Counted from the first letter of the stretch, positions 26,564-34,590 are shown. The stretch is 38,014 nt of DNA from Bacillota bacterium (GCA_023411225.1 JAEYPA010000128.1:1-38014), one strand, 5' to 3'. Numbers and translations: made by a program. Notes: a model not told the origin generated them from the letters alone.

Positions 26564-26596
26564 CAAAAGGATATATAGGCCTTCCTATATATCCTT
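26564..26596 (-). terminator. Intrinsic terminator after codY
   Basis: Perfect 13-bp inverted repeat with arms 26567-26579 and 26584-26596 (AAGGATATATAGG and its complement) and a 4-base loop, followed in the minus direction by a short T-rich run (TTGT). It begins about 14 bases after the codY stop and separates codY from the fla/che promoter. Confidence 0.75.
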
Positions 26597-26609
26597 ACAT
26601 TTTTACATA

Positions 26610-27380
26610 TTAATTTTTCATTTTTTTCAACTCATCAAAAACCACATCGTTTAGTACTTTAATATATGTCCCCTTCATACCAGAAGAGCGTGACTCTATA
26701 ACTCCTGCACTTTCAAACTTGCGTAGAGCATTTACAATAACAGATCTTGTAATGCCTACTCTATCAGCAATCTTACTGGCAACGAGAATTCCTTCATTGC
26801 CTTCTAGTTCATCAAATATATGTGTAATAGCTTCTAATTCCGAAAATGATAAGGTACTAATCGCAGATTTTACGATTTGAATCTTACGATTTTCTTCTGC
26901 ATTTTCTTCGTTTACTGACCGCATCATTTCTAGACCAACTACAGTAGTCCCATATTCACTTAAAATAATATCATCAATTATGTACTGAGAATCACATTTA
27001 TATAAGAACAAGGTTCCTAAACGCTCCCCTGCGATATCAATAGGGGTTATAATTGCTTGATATCTGTTTACATCATGAGTTTCAAATCCTAAGGTTATTA
27101 AGTTAACGTTTTCTTTTGTTGAAAGTACATTTAGTAATCGCTCATTTAACATAGTGTCAATATAGCCACCAACGTTGTCCTTAATCAACTCATGTATCTC
27201 GTCAATATCAGCACGATTCTTCACGCCCAGCACTTTCCCTTTCTTACTGATAACAAGAATATTCGATTCCAAGATGTCACTTAATACATCACATATATCA
27301 TTGAACACTACCTTATGTGAATTATTATTATGCAACAATTTGTTGATTTTTCTTGTTTTATCTAGCAATTGTACGCTCAT
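26610..27380 (-). CDS. codY: Global nutrient-sensing repressor CodY
   Basis: GTP- and branched-chain-amino-acid-sensing DNA-binding regulator controlling the change from growth to stationary phase, motility and sporulation in Firmicutes. The 256 residues have an N-terminal GAF domain (about 1-150, with SNILVISKKGKVLG) and a C-terminal winged helix-turn-helix (about 195-250; ASKIADRVGITRSVIVNALR). The ATG follows GGGAGGATTGCT. It has its own promoter and terminator and lies directly upstream of flgB, the same neighbourhood as in Bacillus subtilis, where CodY represses the fla/che operon. Direct control here is inference. Confidence 0.97.
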   Translation of the reverse strand: MSVQLLDKTRKINKLLHNNNSHKVVFNDICDVLSDILESNILVISKKGKVLGVKNRADIDEIHELIKDNVGGYIDTMLNERLLNVLSTKENVNLITLGFETHDVNRYQAIITPIDIAGERLGTLFLYKCDSQYIIDDIILSEYGTTVVGLEMMRSVNEENAEENRKIQIVKSAISTLSFSELEAITHIFDELEGNEGILVASKIADRVGITRSVIVNALRKFESAGVIESRSSGMKGTYIKVLNDVVFDELKKMKN

Positions 27381-27470
27381 AGCAATCCTCCCGCACCATG
27401 CAAGGTTTCCCTGGCTTTAAATTTTCGTACATTATCATTAATTAACTTCAATCAATGTACTACTCTGTAA

Positions 27471-27499
27471 ATTCTAACACATTATTTTTACAAAAACAA
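27471..27499 (-). promoter_or_regulatory. codY promoter (sigma-A, extended -10)
   Basis: A -35 of TTGTTT (27494-27499), 17-bp spacer and -10 TAGAAT (27471-27476) preceded by TGT, i.e. an extended -10. The start would be near 27464, giving an approximately 80-base leader. The inverted repeat GTACATT / AATGTAC starts almost at the transcript 5' end and could be an operator or a stabilising hairpin. Confidence 0.65.
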
Positions 27500-27641
27500 T
27501 ACATTTTAAAGTATTTTGACATTCTTTGCCTGCATAAATCTATATTTTTCACTTTTTCATGTTAGTTCCGATAATAAAATAAGAATTTGTGTTAAAATCC
27601 ATAACATTATTCTAAATTTGATAGAATAGAAAGGTGTGCTT

Positions 27642-27737
27642 ATGAAAAAAATGGATGTAAATCGACATGTGTTGCAATGTCAATTTGCATCCGTTTTGGT
27701 TCATATAAAAGATGTCATACCTCTTTCAAAAATCTAG
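27642..27737 (+). CDS. Candidate 31-residue small ORF, unknown
   Basis: I do not recognise this product. On the plus strand an ATG at 27642 follows AAAGGTGTGCTT with good spacing and opens 31 codons, ending TAG. The N-terminus is MKKMDVNRHVLQ, with no membrane segment. It lies on the opposite strand over the topA terminator, so part of its sequence is constrained by the hairpin. There is no clear promoter; TAAAAT and TAGAAT -10-like boxes upstream lack -35 partners. Most likely fortuitous, but it is the only plus-strand frame with a good ribosome-binding site. Confidence 0.15.
   Translation: MKKMDVNRHVLQCQFASVLVHIKDVIPLSKI
27645..27692 (-). terminator. Intrinsic terminator after topA
   Basis: Arms 27677-27692 and 27653-27668 form a 16-bp stem with one mismatch and one G-U pair around an 8-base loop, followed in the minus direction by seven T (27645-27651). 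It ends the topA transcript about 50 bases after the stop. Confidence 0.85.
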
Positions 27738-27740
27738 TTT

Positions 27741-29801
27741 TTACTTCTGCTCTACGTATCCACATTGTTGATCCGAACATACCAGCTTATTCCCTTTTTC
27801 AAGCAATATATCATTACATCTCGGACAACGTTTATCACTTGGCTTCTGCCATGACATAAAATCACATTCTGGATTGTTCTCACAGCCAAAATATCGTCTT
27901 CCTTTTTTAGTCTTTCTAAGAACTACTTCTCCTCCACATTTAGGGCAATTCACACCTATCTTTTCCAGATAAGGCTTTGTAAAACGACATTCAGGAAAAC
28001 CAGGGCATGCCAAGAACTTTCCATGAGGACCATATTTAATTACCAGATTACGACCACATTCATCGCAAAGCTCCTCAGTAACCTCATCCTCTATCTTATA
28101 ATCTCCTAGTTCCTCTTCAGCAGCTAGAACAGATTCTTCTAAATCAGGATAAAAATTCTGTACCACGGTTCTCCATTTTACTGTACCTGCTTCCACACAG
28201 TCCAACAATCCTTCCATATTTACCGTAAAATTCACATCTACAATACTTGGAAATGCCTGTTTCATAATTTGATTCACAACTTCTCCAAGTTCAGTAACAT
28301 ATAGATTCTTATTTTCCTTTGCCACATATCTTCTAGCAATAATGGTTGAAATTGTAGGAGCGTAAGTACTTGGTCTCCCTATTCCAAGCTCTTCTAATGT
28401 TTTAACCAAACTTGCTTCTGTAAAATGTGCCGGTGGTTGAGTAAAATGTTGCTTTTCTTCAAACTCATCAACTACTAGTTTTGATTCCATAGTAATAGAT
28501 TTGGATATTATACTATTTTCTATCTTATCATCGTCTGAGGTATATATAGACATAAAACCATCAAACATTATCTTGGAAGCTGAACTGGTAAAACGATATC
28601 CACCCCCGTCAATCCTTATGGAGGTAGTCTCATACCTGGCAGGAGCCATTTGGCTTGCCATAAATCTTTTCCAAATCAGTTGATATAAACGAAACAAATC
28701 TCTAGGAAGACTTTCTTTTAATATAACTGGCGAGTAATCCATATAGGTTGGTCGAATTGCCTCATGGGCATCCTGAATCTTTCGCTTATCCTCTTTCTTT
28801 GCATCGTTACTCAGGGCATATTCTTCTCCATATTGCTCTACAATATAACTTCTTGCACTTTCCTTTGCCTCATCACTAATTCTTGTGGAGTCAGTACGAA
28901 GGTAAGTAATCAAACCAATACTTCCTTTTCCCTTAATCTCTACACCTTCATATAGCTGTTGAGCCAGTCGCATTGTCTTTTGTGTAGAGAAATTAAGATT
29001 CTTAGATGCTTCCTGTTGGAGCGTACTGGTTGTAAAAGGCAATGGAGATTTCTTAATTCGATCACTGGTCTTAATATCAGTAATTGTAAAGTCAGCTCCT
29101 TCTATAGCCTTTCGTATATTCTCTAATTCTTCTTTATTATGAATTGTTACTTTATTCTCTGCCGTTCCATAGAACTTAGCTTCTAATGGCTTTTTTTCAC
29201 CTTCGATTTGAAACAGGGCATTTAACGTCCAGTATTCCTCTGGCAAAAATGCATTAATCTCTTCTTCCCTATCACAAATAATACGTAAGGCTACAGACTG
29301 AACACGACCAGCACTTAAACCTCGTTTCACTTTAGCCCAAAGAAGTGGACTTATCTTATATCCTACTAAACGATCCAGAATTCTTCTTGCCTGCTGAGCA
29401 TCCACCAAATCCATATCGATATCACGTGGTTGTTTAATACTGCTTTTAATAGCATTCTTCGTAATCTCATTAAATGTTATACGATAAGTTTTTTTATCTT
29501 CTAATTTTAACGCTTTTGAAAGATGCCAGGATATTGCCTCACCTTCACGGTCAGGGTCAGTTGCAAGATAAATCTTATCTGCTTTTTTAACTTCCTTACG
29601 CAGCTTAGCAAGTAAATCACCTTTTCCACGGATAGTGATATATTTAGGCTCACAATCATGTTCTACATCAATTCCTAATTGACTCTTTGGTAAATCCCTT
29701 ACATGGCCATTTGACGCCATTACTTCATAATTTGCACCTAAATATTTCTTTATTGTATTCGCCTTAGCCGGCGACTCTACTATCACAAGATATTTTGGCA
29801 T
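27741..29801 (-). CDS. topA: DNA topoisomerase I
   Basis: Type IA topoisomerase that relaxes negative supercoils. The 686 residues contain the Toprim domain (LVIVESPAKANTIKKYL at 5-21; DPDREGEAISWHL from 82), the active-site tyrosine Tyr300 in ITYLRTDSTRIS, and three C-terminal zinc-ribbon-like modules (about 575-686) with CxxC pairs beginning CDECGRNL, CPKCGGEV and CPRCNDIL. The ATG follows AAGGAGTGG. A promoter (29884-29912) and terminator (27645-27692) make it a single-gene unit. Length and domain set are normal. Confidence 0.97.
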   Translation of the reverse strand: MPKYLVIVESPAKANTIKKYLGANYEVMASNGHVRDLPKSQLGIDVEHDCEPKYITIRGKGDLLAKLRKEVKKADKIYLATDPDREGEAISWHLSKALKLEDKKTYRITFNEITKNAIKSSIKQPRDIDMDLVDAQQARRILDRLVGYKISPLLWAKVKRGLSAGRVQSVALRIICDREEEINAFLPEEYWTLNALFQIEGEKKPLEAKFYGTAENKVTIHNKEELENIRKAIEGADFTITDIKTSDRIKKSPLPFTTSTLQQEASKNLNFSTQKTMRLAQQLYEGVEIKGKGSIGLITYLRTDSTRISDEAKESARSYIVEQYGEEYALSNDAKKEDKRKIQDAHEAIRPTYMDYSPVILKESLPRDLFRLYQLIWKRFMASQMAPARYETTSIRIDGGGYRFTSSASKIMFDGFMSIYTSDDDKIENSIISKSITMESKLVVDEFEEKQHFTQPPAHFTEASLVKTLEELGIGRPSTYAPTISTIIARRYVAKENKNLYVTELGEVVNQIMKQAFPSIVDVNFTVNMEGLLDCVEAGTVKWRTVVQNFYPDLEESVLAAEEELGDYKIEDEVTEELCDECGRNLVIKYGPHGKFLACPGFPECRFTKPYLEKIGVNCPKCGGEVVLRKTKKGRRYFGCENNPECDFMSWQKPSDKRCPRCNDILLEKGNKLVCSDQQCGYVEQK

Positions 29802-29883
29802 TGTACCACTCCTTATTTCTAGCTTATTCCAAAAAGCAAAACATGGTTGCTAATCTGCTATTTTTACACTCTAAACGTAGTCC

Positions 29884-29912
29884 ATCATACACTACTTTTT
29901 TCGCCCTTGCAA
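29884..29912 (-). promoter_or_regulatory. topA promoter (sigma-A)
   Basis: TTGCAA (29907-29912), 17-bp spacer, TATGAT (29884-29889). The predicted transcript start is about 75 bases upstream of the topA ATG. A 180-bp gap separates dprA from topA. Confidence 0.65.
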
Positions 29913-29981
29913 GTAAAACGTATTATTTTTTATTATAGTAATGAAATATGTACAAAACAATCACAGTTTATACTATCTGTT

Positions 29982-31097
29982 TTATAAAACCCGAATGTAA
30001 TAATTCTTAGAGGTTTGGGCTACTAGTTTCTTCATTTCCAGATGAAGCAATACCTTCATTAAGCTTCCCATGTCCAAGGAGGACTGCTCCATCAAAGTGC
30101 TTATGTGTTTAGATTCTAAACCAAGGCAGTCTAGAACCTTCTTTTCCACCTCCGATATGACAGGCTTGTCTAAAGCATTGTTTGAAAGAGTCTCCTTATA
30201 ACTTGTGATATTATAGTATTCCAATATTTCCTCCGGAGAAGTTATAAGCTGCGCCCCATATTTTATTAGTTGGTTTGTACCTTCAGAAAGTGAATCACAG
30301 ATTCTTCCCGGTATAGAAAAAATGTCTTTGCCCTGTTCTAGCCCCTGATCTGCAGTTATTAGCGAACCACTTTTTCCTTTCGCTTCTATCACAAGAATTC
30401 CATCACATAACCCACTGATAATTCTATTTCTTAACGGAAAATGGCCAGCTTTTGGCAAGACACCCGGACCATATTCACTAAGAATTCCTCCTTGCTCCTC
30501 AAGCTTCATATATAGCTCTATATTCTCCTCTGGATAACAGTAATCAACTCCAGAACCAAGTACAGCTAATGTATATCCAGAAGCCTCTAATGCTCCTTCA
30601 TGACCATAGGAATCAATCCCTCTAGCCATACCACTAATAATCTGTATTCCTGCTTGTGCAAGACTTTTAGCAAAATATCTTGCAACCTCTCTACCATACG
30701 GCGAACAATTCCTTGCGCCAATAATCCCAACGGATAACTTAGATGGATTAGGTAAATTCCCCAGACTGTATATGCCATAAGGAGGGTCATAGATATCTCG
30801 AAGTTTTTGAGGATAACCTGAATCTATATAGGAACAAAAGGAAATATGCTTTCTCTCCAAATTTTGAAGTTGTTTTCTAATGTTATCTATGCTTCTGTTC
30901 TGTAATATAGTACAATAATCCTTTTCCTTTAATCCCTCTATTCCTCGAAGATCCTGTTCTCTACTATAGAATATATCCATAGGCTCAGAGAACACCTCTA
31001 ATAACCTGGTAATCTTTTTCTGCCCGATACCCGGCAGATTACAAAGCCAATACCAGAATTCCTTTTGGCTTATTACCTTAGTTGCCTTCCTGCAAAT
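29982..31097 (-). CDS. dprA: DNA processing protein DprA, probable AUU start
   Basis: Single-strand-DNA-binding RecA loader used in natural transformation (also called Smf). The conserved Rossmann-like core shows GIIGARNCSPYGREVARYFA, SGMARGIDSYGHEGAL and GSLITADQGLEQGK. A C-terminal winged-helix DprA domain ends the protein (about 310-371). The first in-frame ATG/GTG/TTG is GTG at 30995, but an in-frame N-terminal SAM-like domain extends upstream (FWYWLCNLPGIGQKKITRLL). Between the comM stop and that GTG there is no canonical start. An ATT at 31097, seven bases after AAAGGTGG, gives a 371-residue protein of usual length. The start is inferred; the product is firm. Confidence 0.85.
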   Translation of the reverse strand: MCRKATKVISQKEFWYWLCNLPGIGQKKITRLLEVFSEPMDIFYSREQDLRGIEGLKEKDYCTILQNRSIDNIRKQLQNLERKHISFCSYIDSGYPQKLRDIYDPPYGIYSLGNLPNPSKLSVGIIGARNCSPYGREVARYFAKSLAQAGIQIISGMARGIDSYGHEGALEASGYTLAVLGSGVDYCYPEENIELYMKLEEQGGILSEYGPGVLPKAGHFPLRNRIISGLCDGILVIEAKGKSGSLITADQGLEQGKDIFSIPGRICDSLSEGTNQLIKYGAQLITSPEEILEYYNITSYKETLSNNALDKPVISEVEKKVLDCLGLESKHISTLMEQSSLDMGSLMKVLLHLEMKKLVAQTSKNYYIRVL

Positions 31098-31104
31098 GAT
31101 AATA

Positions 31105-31112
31105 CCACCTTT
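31105..31112 (-). promoter_or_regulatory. Shine-Dalgarno pointing to an AUU start of dprA
   Basis: AAAGGTGG on the minus strand, 16 bases after the comM stop and seven bases before the in-frame ATT at 31097. No ATG, GTG or TTG occurs in the dprA frame between the comM TAG and GTG 30995, so this site decides for a non-canonical start or a sequence error. Confidence 0.45.
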
Positions 31113-31127
31113 CTTATATTTCTTCGT

Positions 31128-32660
31128 CTAGCTCCAATATTTTTTATCCTGACTTCTATAACAAACAGCTTCTGACAAATGATTTACGGTAATTCTTTCA
31201 CTTTCTTCCAAGTCACCTATTGTCCGAGCCACCTTTAAAATTCTATGATACGCCCTGACACTGATCTGTAATGTCTCGAATACAGAATCAAGGAAATCTT
31301 TTTCCTCTCTCCCCAACACACAATAACGCTTTATTGTACTTGGCGTAAGTTCCGAATTAAAGAAAAAGTCTTCCTTCGCATATCTTTCCATCTGCATTCT
31401 CCTAGCTGTCATAACATGTTGACGCATAAGCTCAGATGTTTTCTCCTTAACATTATTACCAATTGTTTTGTAGTCCACCTTATCTGCTTCAATCACGATA
31501 TCAATTCTATCTAAGAGAGGTCTTGATATCTTATTGAGATATCGCTTTATCTCAGGTGGTGAGCAATGACAAATATTACGATCAGGATAAAAGCCACAAT
31601 TACACGGGTTCATCGAAGTAACCCACATACAATTGGCAGGATATTGATAAGAGCCACTTAATCTATTAATGGTTACTTTTCTCTCCTCTAAGGGCTGTCT
31701 TAATATCTCTAAAGTAGATTTCTTGAATTCTGGAAGTTCGTCTAAGAAAAGAACACCTCCGGTAGCGAGGCTGACCTCACCTGGTCTGGCATACTGCCCA
31801 CCACCAATCAGAGCACCTTCGGTAATGGTATGATGTGGACTTCGAAATGGACGTTTCACTACAAGAGCCTGGTTGACATCTAACAATCCACATATACTAT
31901 AAATCTTAGATATTTTTAAACTCTCCTCAAAGCTTAATTCCGGCATAATAGTAGGGATTCGTCTCGCTAACATAGTCTTTCCGGTACCAGGAGGTCCAAT
32001 CATCAAAAGATTGTGCATACCACTAACCGCTATCTCAATTGCTCTCTTACAAGCAGCTTGTCCAACTACTTCAGAAAAATCCTCATGGTATTGCTTCTCC
32101 TTATCCATCAATATGGCTGCTATATCAACAAATGCAGGCTCAATCCATATTTTGTTCAGAAGATAGTCTACTGCTTGCCCAACAGTCTCCACTCCAATTA
32201 CTTGGATTCCTTCTACCACACCGCCCTCCAAACAATTCTCCTTCGGTACAATACAGCGCATAAAACCAGCCTCCTTTGCCATAAGCACAATCGGAAGCAC
32301 TCCATTTATTCTTCTAACATTACCATTGAGACTTAATTCACCTATGATTAAGGTGTTCATAAGACAGTCATTAGGAATTACACCTAATGCGGATAGAACT
32401 GCAACTGCAATTGGTAGGTCATAAGCTGTACCTTCCTTTCTCACATCTGCAGGTGAAAGGTTAATTGTGATACGCTTTGGAAGTAAAGGAAAGCCGGCAT
32501 TTTTTAAAGCAATTCTTACTCGTTCCCTAGCCTCCTTAACCTCTGACGCAAGATATCCAACCATTGAAATCTGAGGAAGTCCATCTGTAACATCTACTTC
32601 CACTTGAATCAGTGTGGCTTCCAAACCAGTTAATGAGCCACTATACGCTTTACTAAACAT
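31128..32660 (-). CDS. comM: ComM/YifB-type Mg-chelatase-like AAA+ ATPase
   Basis: AAA+ helicase-like protein associated with recombination during natural transformation (ComM in Haemophilus; YifB elsewhere). About 510 residues: N-terminal Lon/S5-like domain (about 18-165, with LPQISMVGYLASEVKEAR), Mg-chelatase-type AAA+ domain with Walker A GPPGTGKT (222-229), RSPHHTITEGALIGGG and Walker B VLFLDELPEF, and a C-terminal Mg-chelatase domain. Four cysteines in CNCGFYPDRNICHC may bind a metal. The ATG at 32660 follows AAGGAGG. It sits directly upstream of dprA, a common pairing. Confidence 0.93.
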   Translation of the reverse strand: MFSKAYSGSLTGLEATLIQVEVDVTDGLPQISMVGYLASEVKEARERVRIALKNAGFPLLPKRITINLSPADVRKEGTAYDLPIAVAVLSALGVIPNDCLMNTLIIGELSLNGNVRRINGVLPIVLMAKEAGFMRCIVPKENCLEGGVVEGIQVIGVETVGQAVDYLLNKIWIEPAFVDIAAILMDKEKQYHEDFSEVVGQAACKRAIEIAVSGMHNLLMIGPPGTGKTMLARRIPTIMPELSFEESLKISKIYSICGLLDVNQALVVKRPFRSPHHTITEGALIGGGQYARPGEVSLATGGVLFLDELPEFKKSTLEILRQPLEERKVTINRLSGSYQYPANCMWVTSMNPCNCGFYPDRNICHCSPPEIKRYLNKISRPLLDRIDIVIEADKVDYKTIGNNVKEKTSELMRQHVMTARRMQMERYAKEDFFFNSELTPSTIKRYCVLGREEKDFLDSVFETLQISVRAYHRILKVARTIGDLEESERITVNHLSEAVCYRSQDKKYWS

Positions 32661-32754
32661 ATTCCTCCTTATCCAATTCTCTATTACCCCAATACACCTT
32701 AACAAAAGGTATTTATCACTTCAATATATAGGAACAGAATAAGAGGATTTATGT

Positions 32755-32789
32755 AAAAACCTCCTGTCTCATACGAAACAGGAGGTTTT
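32755..32789 (-). terminator. Intrinsic terminator after nrdR
   Basis: 15-bp stem (arms 32756-32770 and 32775-32789, one G-U pair) with loop GTAT; the 3' arm ends in T5. It starts three bases after the nrdR stop. The opposite strand also has T4, so weak bidirectional function is possible. Confidence 0.85.
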
Positions 32790-32791
32790 AT

Positions 32792-33250
32792 TCAATCCTT
32801 TGAATCCAATATTTTCTTTATTTCATTCATAAAAGTATTCACATCTTTAAATTCACGATATACAGAAGCAAATCTAACATAGGCAACCGGATCCAACTCC
32901 TTAAGCTTATCCATTAGTAATTCACCAATCTTGTAGCTTGGAATCTCCTTTTCTTCCATATTAAATATTGCACTCTCTACTTCTTCCACCAAATCATTGA
33001 TTTGATCAACAGATATTGGCCGCTTATGACAGGATCTAAAAACACCTGCTTCAATCTTACTTCGATCATAAGGTTCTCTTGTATTATCCTTCTTAATTAC
33101 AACCAATGGTATGGTTTCCACTTTTTCATAAGTAGTAAAACGCTTTTTACAATTATCACACTGACGTCTCCTGCGGATAGTGCTATTGTCATCGGCCGGT
33201 CTAGAATCGATTACCTTAGTGTTCTCAACTCCACAAAATGGACATTTCAT
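32792..33250 (-). CDS. nrdR: Transcriptional repressor NrdR
   Basis: Repressor of ribonucleotide reductase genes, sensing (d)ATP. The 152 residues have the N-terminal zinc ribbon (Cys3, Cys6, Cys31, Cys34 in MKCPFC and CDNC) with the Arg-rich RRRRQCDNCKKRFTTYE strand, and an ATP-cone domain (about 46-136; VVIKKDNTREPYDRSKIEAG). The ATG follows GTAGGAGGATGC. It is between ylmC and comM and has its own promoter and terminator. Length is family standard. Confidence 0.97.
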   Translation of the reverse strand: MKCPFCGVENTKVIDSRPADDNSTIRRRRQCDNCKKRFTTYEKVETIPLVVIKKDNTREPYDRSKIEAGVFRSCHKRPISVDQINDLVEEVESAIFNMEEKEIPSYKIGELLMDKLKELDPVAYVRFASVYREFKDVNTFMNEIKKILDSKD

Positions 33251-33307
33251 ACTGCATCCTCCTACGTAATTAAGTATCCTTCATAATTCCATAATTCTCT
33301 AATATTA

Positions 33308-33335
33308 AGTATATTATAAACAGTGGGTGTGTCAA
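33308..33335 (-). promoter_or_regulatory. nrdR promoter (sigma-A)
   Basis: Consensus -35 TTGACA (33330-33335), 16-bp spacer, -10 TATACT (33308-33313), about 58 bases before the nrdR start. No clear NrdR-box palindrome is visible. Confidence 0.65.
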
Positions 33336-33353
33336 GAGATTTGTTGACTTTTA

Positions 33354-33614
33354 TTAGAATTTGCATTTTACCAATACTTCTTCAATATTAACGTCGACAA
33401 GAATAATATCAGGTCCTATTTGCCGAATGCAAGTCCAATCAATAATATACTCGGTTTCTCTCCCTAAGATACCCCATATTTTACAAGGACCAGGTACTAT
33501 TATTTTAAGAATACAGCCTGTATCTATATCTATCTCCACATCTCCAACAAAGCCAAGTCTTTGGCAATTGCAAGCATTTATTACTTCTTTTTGCCGCAAA
33601 TCATAGATTCTCAT
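33354..33614 (-). CDS. YlmC/YmxH-family PRC-barrel sporulation protein
   Basis: Small PRC-barrel-like protein (86 residues) of the YlmC/YmxH family, widespread in spore formers next to sigG. The family core MRIYDLRQKEVINACNCQRL starts the protein, followed by GFVGDVEIDIDTGCILKIIV. No signal peptide or membrane segment. Molecular role not established. The ATG at 33614 follows AGGTGAGTAT. Upstream lies a possible sporulation-sigma promoter and the sigG terminator; downstream is nrdR. Confidence 0.85.
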   Translation of the reverse strand: MRIYDLRQKEVINACNCQRLGFVGDVEIDIDTGCILKIIVPGPCKIWGILGRETEYIIDWTCIRQIGPDIILVDVNIEEVLVKCKF

Positions 33615-33647
33615 ATACTCACCTGGTTTCTTTAGGCTTCCCATATC

Positions 33648-33677
33648 AATATATGTAACATATAGGTTGATTTATTC
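33648..33677 (-). promoter_or_regulatory. Possible SigE-type promoter of the ylmC-family gene
   Basis: GAATAAA (33671-33677), 15-bp spacer and CATATATT (33648-33655), close to the SigE pattern KMATATT ... CATAYAMT. The site is about 34 bases upstream of the start codon. The match is partial and AT-rich sequence makes chance hits likely. Confidence 0.3.
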
Positions 33678-33692
33678 CAGATTTTCCATAAC

Positions 33693-33740
33693 AAAACAGA
33701 CCACAGTAGTAATCTTTATTGTAAGAGACTCCTGCGGTCC
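33693..33740 (-). terminator. Probable terminator after sigG
   Basis: Stem of about 8 bp with one G-U pair (arms 33732-33739 and 33699-33706), extendable by 3 bp beyond a mismatch, loop about 17-25 bases, followed by GTTTTG in the minus direction. It lies about 22 bases after the sigG stop. The large loop and short T-run make it moderate. Confidence 0.5.
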
Positions 33741-33761
33741 ATTATTCGTTTAAATCCACCC

Positions 33762-34541
33762 TTAGTGTGTCAGATAGTTTTTCATATTACGAAGTGCACT
33801 CTTTTCCAGTCTGGAAACCTGAGCCTGCGATATATCTATCTCCTTAGCTACTTCCATCTGAGTTTTTCCTTCAAAGAAACGTAACTTGATAATGTTATGT
33901 TCTCTATCCGGAAGCTTATCCATAGCCTCTTTTATAGATATCTCCTCAATCCAGCTCTCCTCTTTGTTCTTTTTATCACTAATCTGGTCCATGATATAAA
34001 GAGTGTCGCCACCTTCAGAATATACAGGTTCATACAAGGACACCGGATTCTGTATAGCATCTAAGGCATATACAATATCCTCACTACTGATACCAATTTC
34101 ATTGGAAATGTCACCAACAGTAGGCTCCTTATCATTACGTTTCATCAATTCTTCTTTGGCATATATGGCCTTATAGGCTGTGTCACGAAGAGATCGACTT
34201 ACGCGAATTGTATTATTATCCCTTAAGTATCTTCGAATCTCTCCAATGATCATTGGAACAGCATAAGTAGAGAATTTGACATTTTGAGTAATGTCAAAAT
34301 TATCAATTGCTTTCATAAGTCCAATACATCCAATTTGAAACAAATCATCCACATTCTCATTACTGTTGGAAAACCTTTGTATGATACTTAGTACCAGCCG
34401 GAGATTTCCTTTTATATATAGCTCTCTAGCCTCCTTGTCACCATTTAAAATACGTTGAAATAATTCTTCCTTCTCAGGGTTTTTTAGTAGTGGCAGTTTT
34501 GAGGTATTAACGCCACAAATCTCAACCTTATATAGAGCCAT
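33762..34541 (-). CDS. sigG: Late forespore sigma factor SigG
   Basis: RNA polymerase sigma factor active in the engulfed forespore. About 259 residues begin with the SigG-specific N-terminus KVEICGVNTSKLPLLKN, then region 2 (about 40-105; NLRLVLSIIQRFSN and KFSTYAVPMIIGEIRRYLRD), region 3 and region 4 with the helix-turn-helix (TQMEVAKEIDISQAQVSRLE). The ATG at 34541 has GGGAGG seven bases upstream. It follows sigE after a 190-bp gap with a possible sporulation promoter, so it is probably transcribed separately as well as by read-through. Confidence 0.97.
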   Translation of the reverse strand: MALYKVEICGVNTSKLPLLKNPEKEELFQRILNGDKEARELYIKGNLRLVLSIIQRFSNSNENVDDLFQIGCIGLMKAIDNFDITQNVKFSTYAVPMIIGEIRRYLRDNNTIRVSRSLRDTAYKAIYAKEELMKRNDKEPTVGDISNEIGISSEDIVYALDAIQNPVSLYEPVYSEGGDTLYIMDQISDKKNKEESWIEEISIKEAMDKLPDREHNIIKLRFFEGKTQMEVAKEIDISQAQVSRLEKSALRNMKNYLTH

Positions 34542-34590
34542 ATTGCGACCTCCCAACATACAATTCCTGTATAAGACTTTCTATACATAA

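Larger units (their letters stand above)
27381..27740. other. 360-bp gap between topA and codY
   Basis: Non-coding on the minus strand apart from regulatory sites. Reading with codY transcription it holds, in order, the topA terminator (27645-27692), an AT-rich stretch, the codY promoter (27471-27499) and a roughly 80-base codY leader with a 7-bp inverted repeat at its 5' end (27427-27433 with 27454-27460). On the plus strand there is a 31-codon candidate ORF at 27642-27737. Confidence 0.7.

Noticed and set aside
29930..29981. Terminator after dprA
   Set aside because: Only short, imperfect complementarity (ACAG/CTGT) is present and the T-run is weak.
30587..30790. Second minus-strand ORF within dprA
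   Set aside because: It is a different frame of the dprA core, without its own ribosome-binding site.
32661..32754. comM promoter
   Set aside because: TTGAAG with a 17-bp spacer leads only to TAAGGT, matching three of six -10 positions; too weak to annotate although a promoter is expected after the nrdR terminator.
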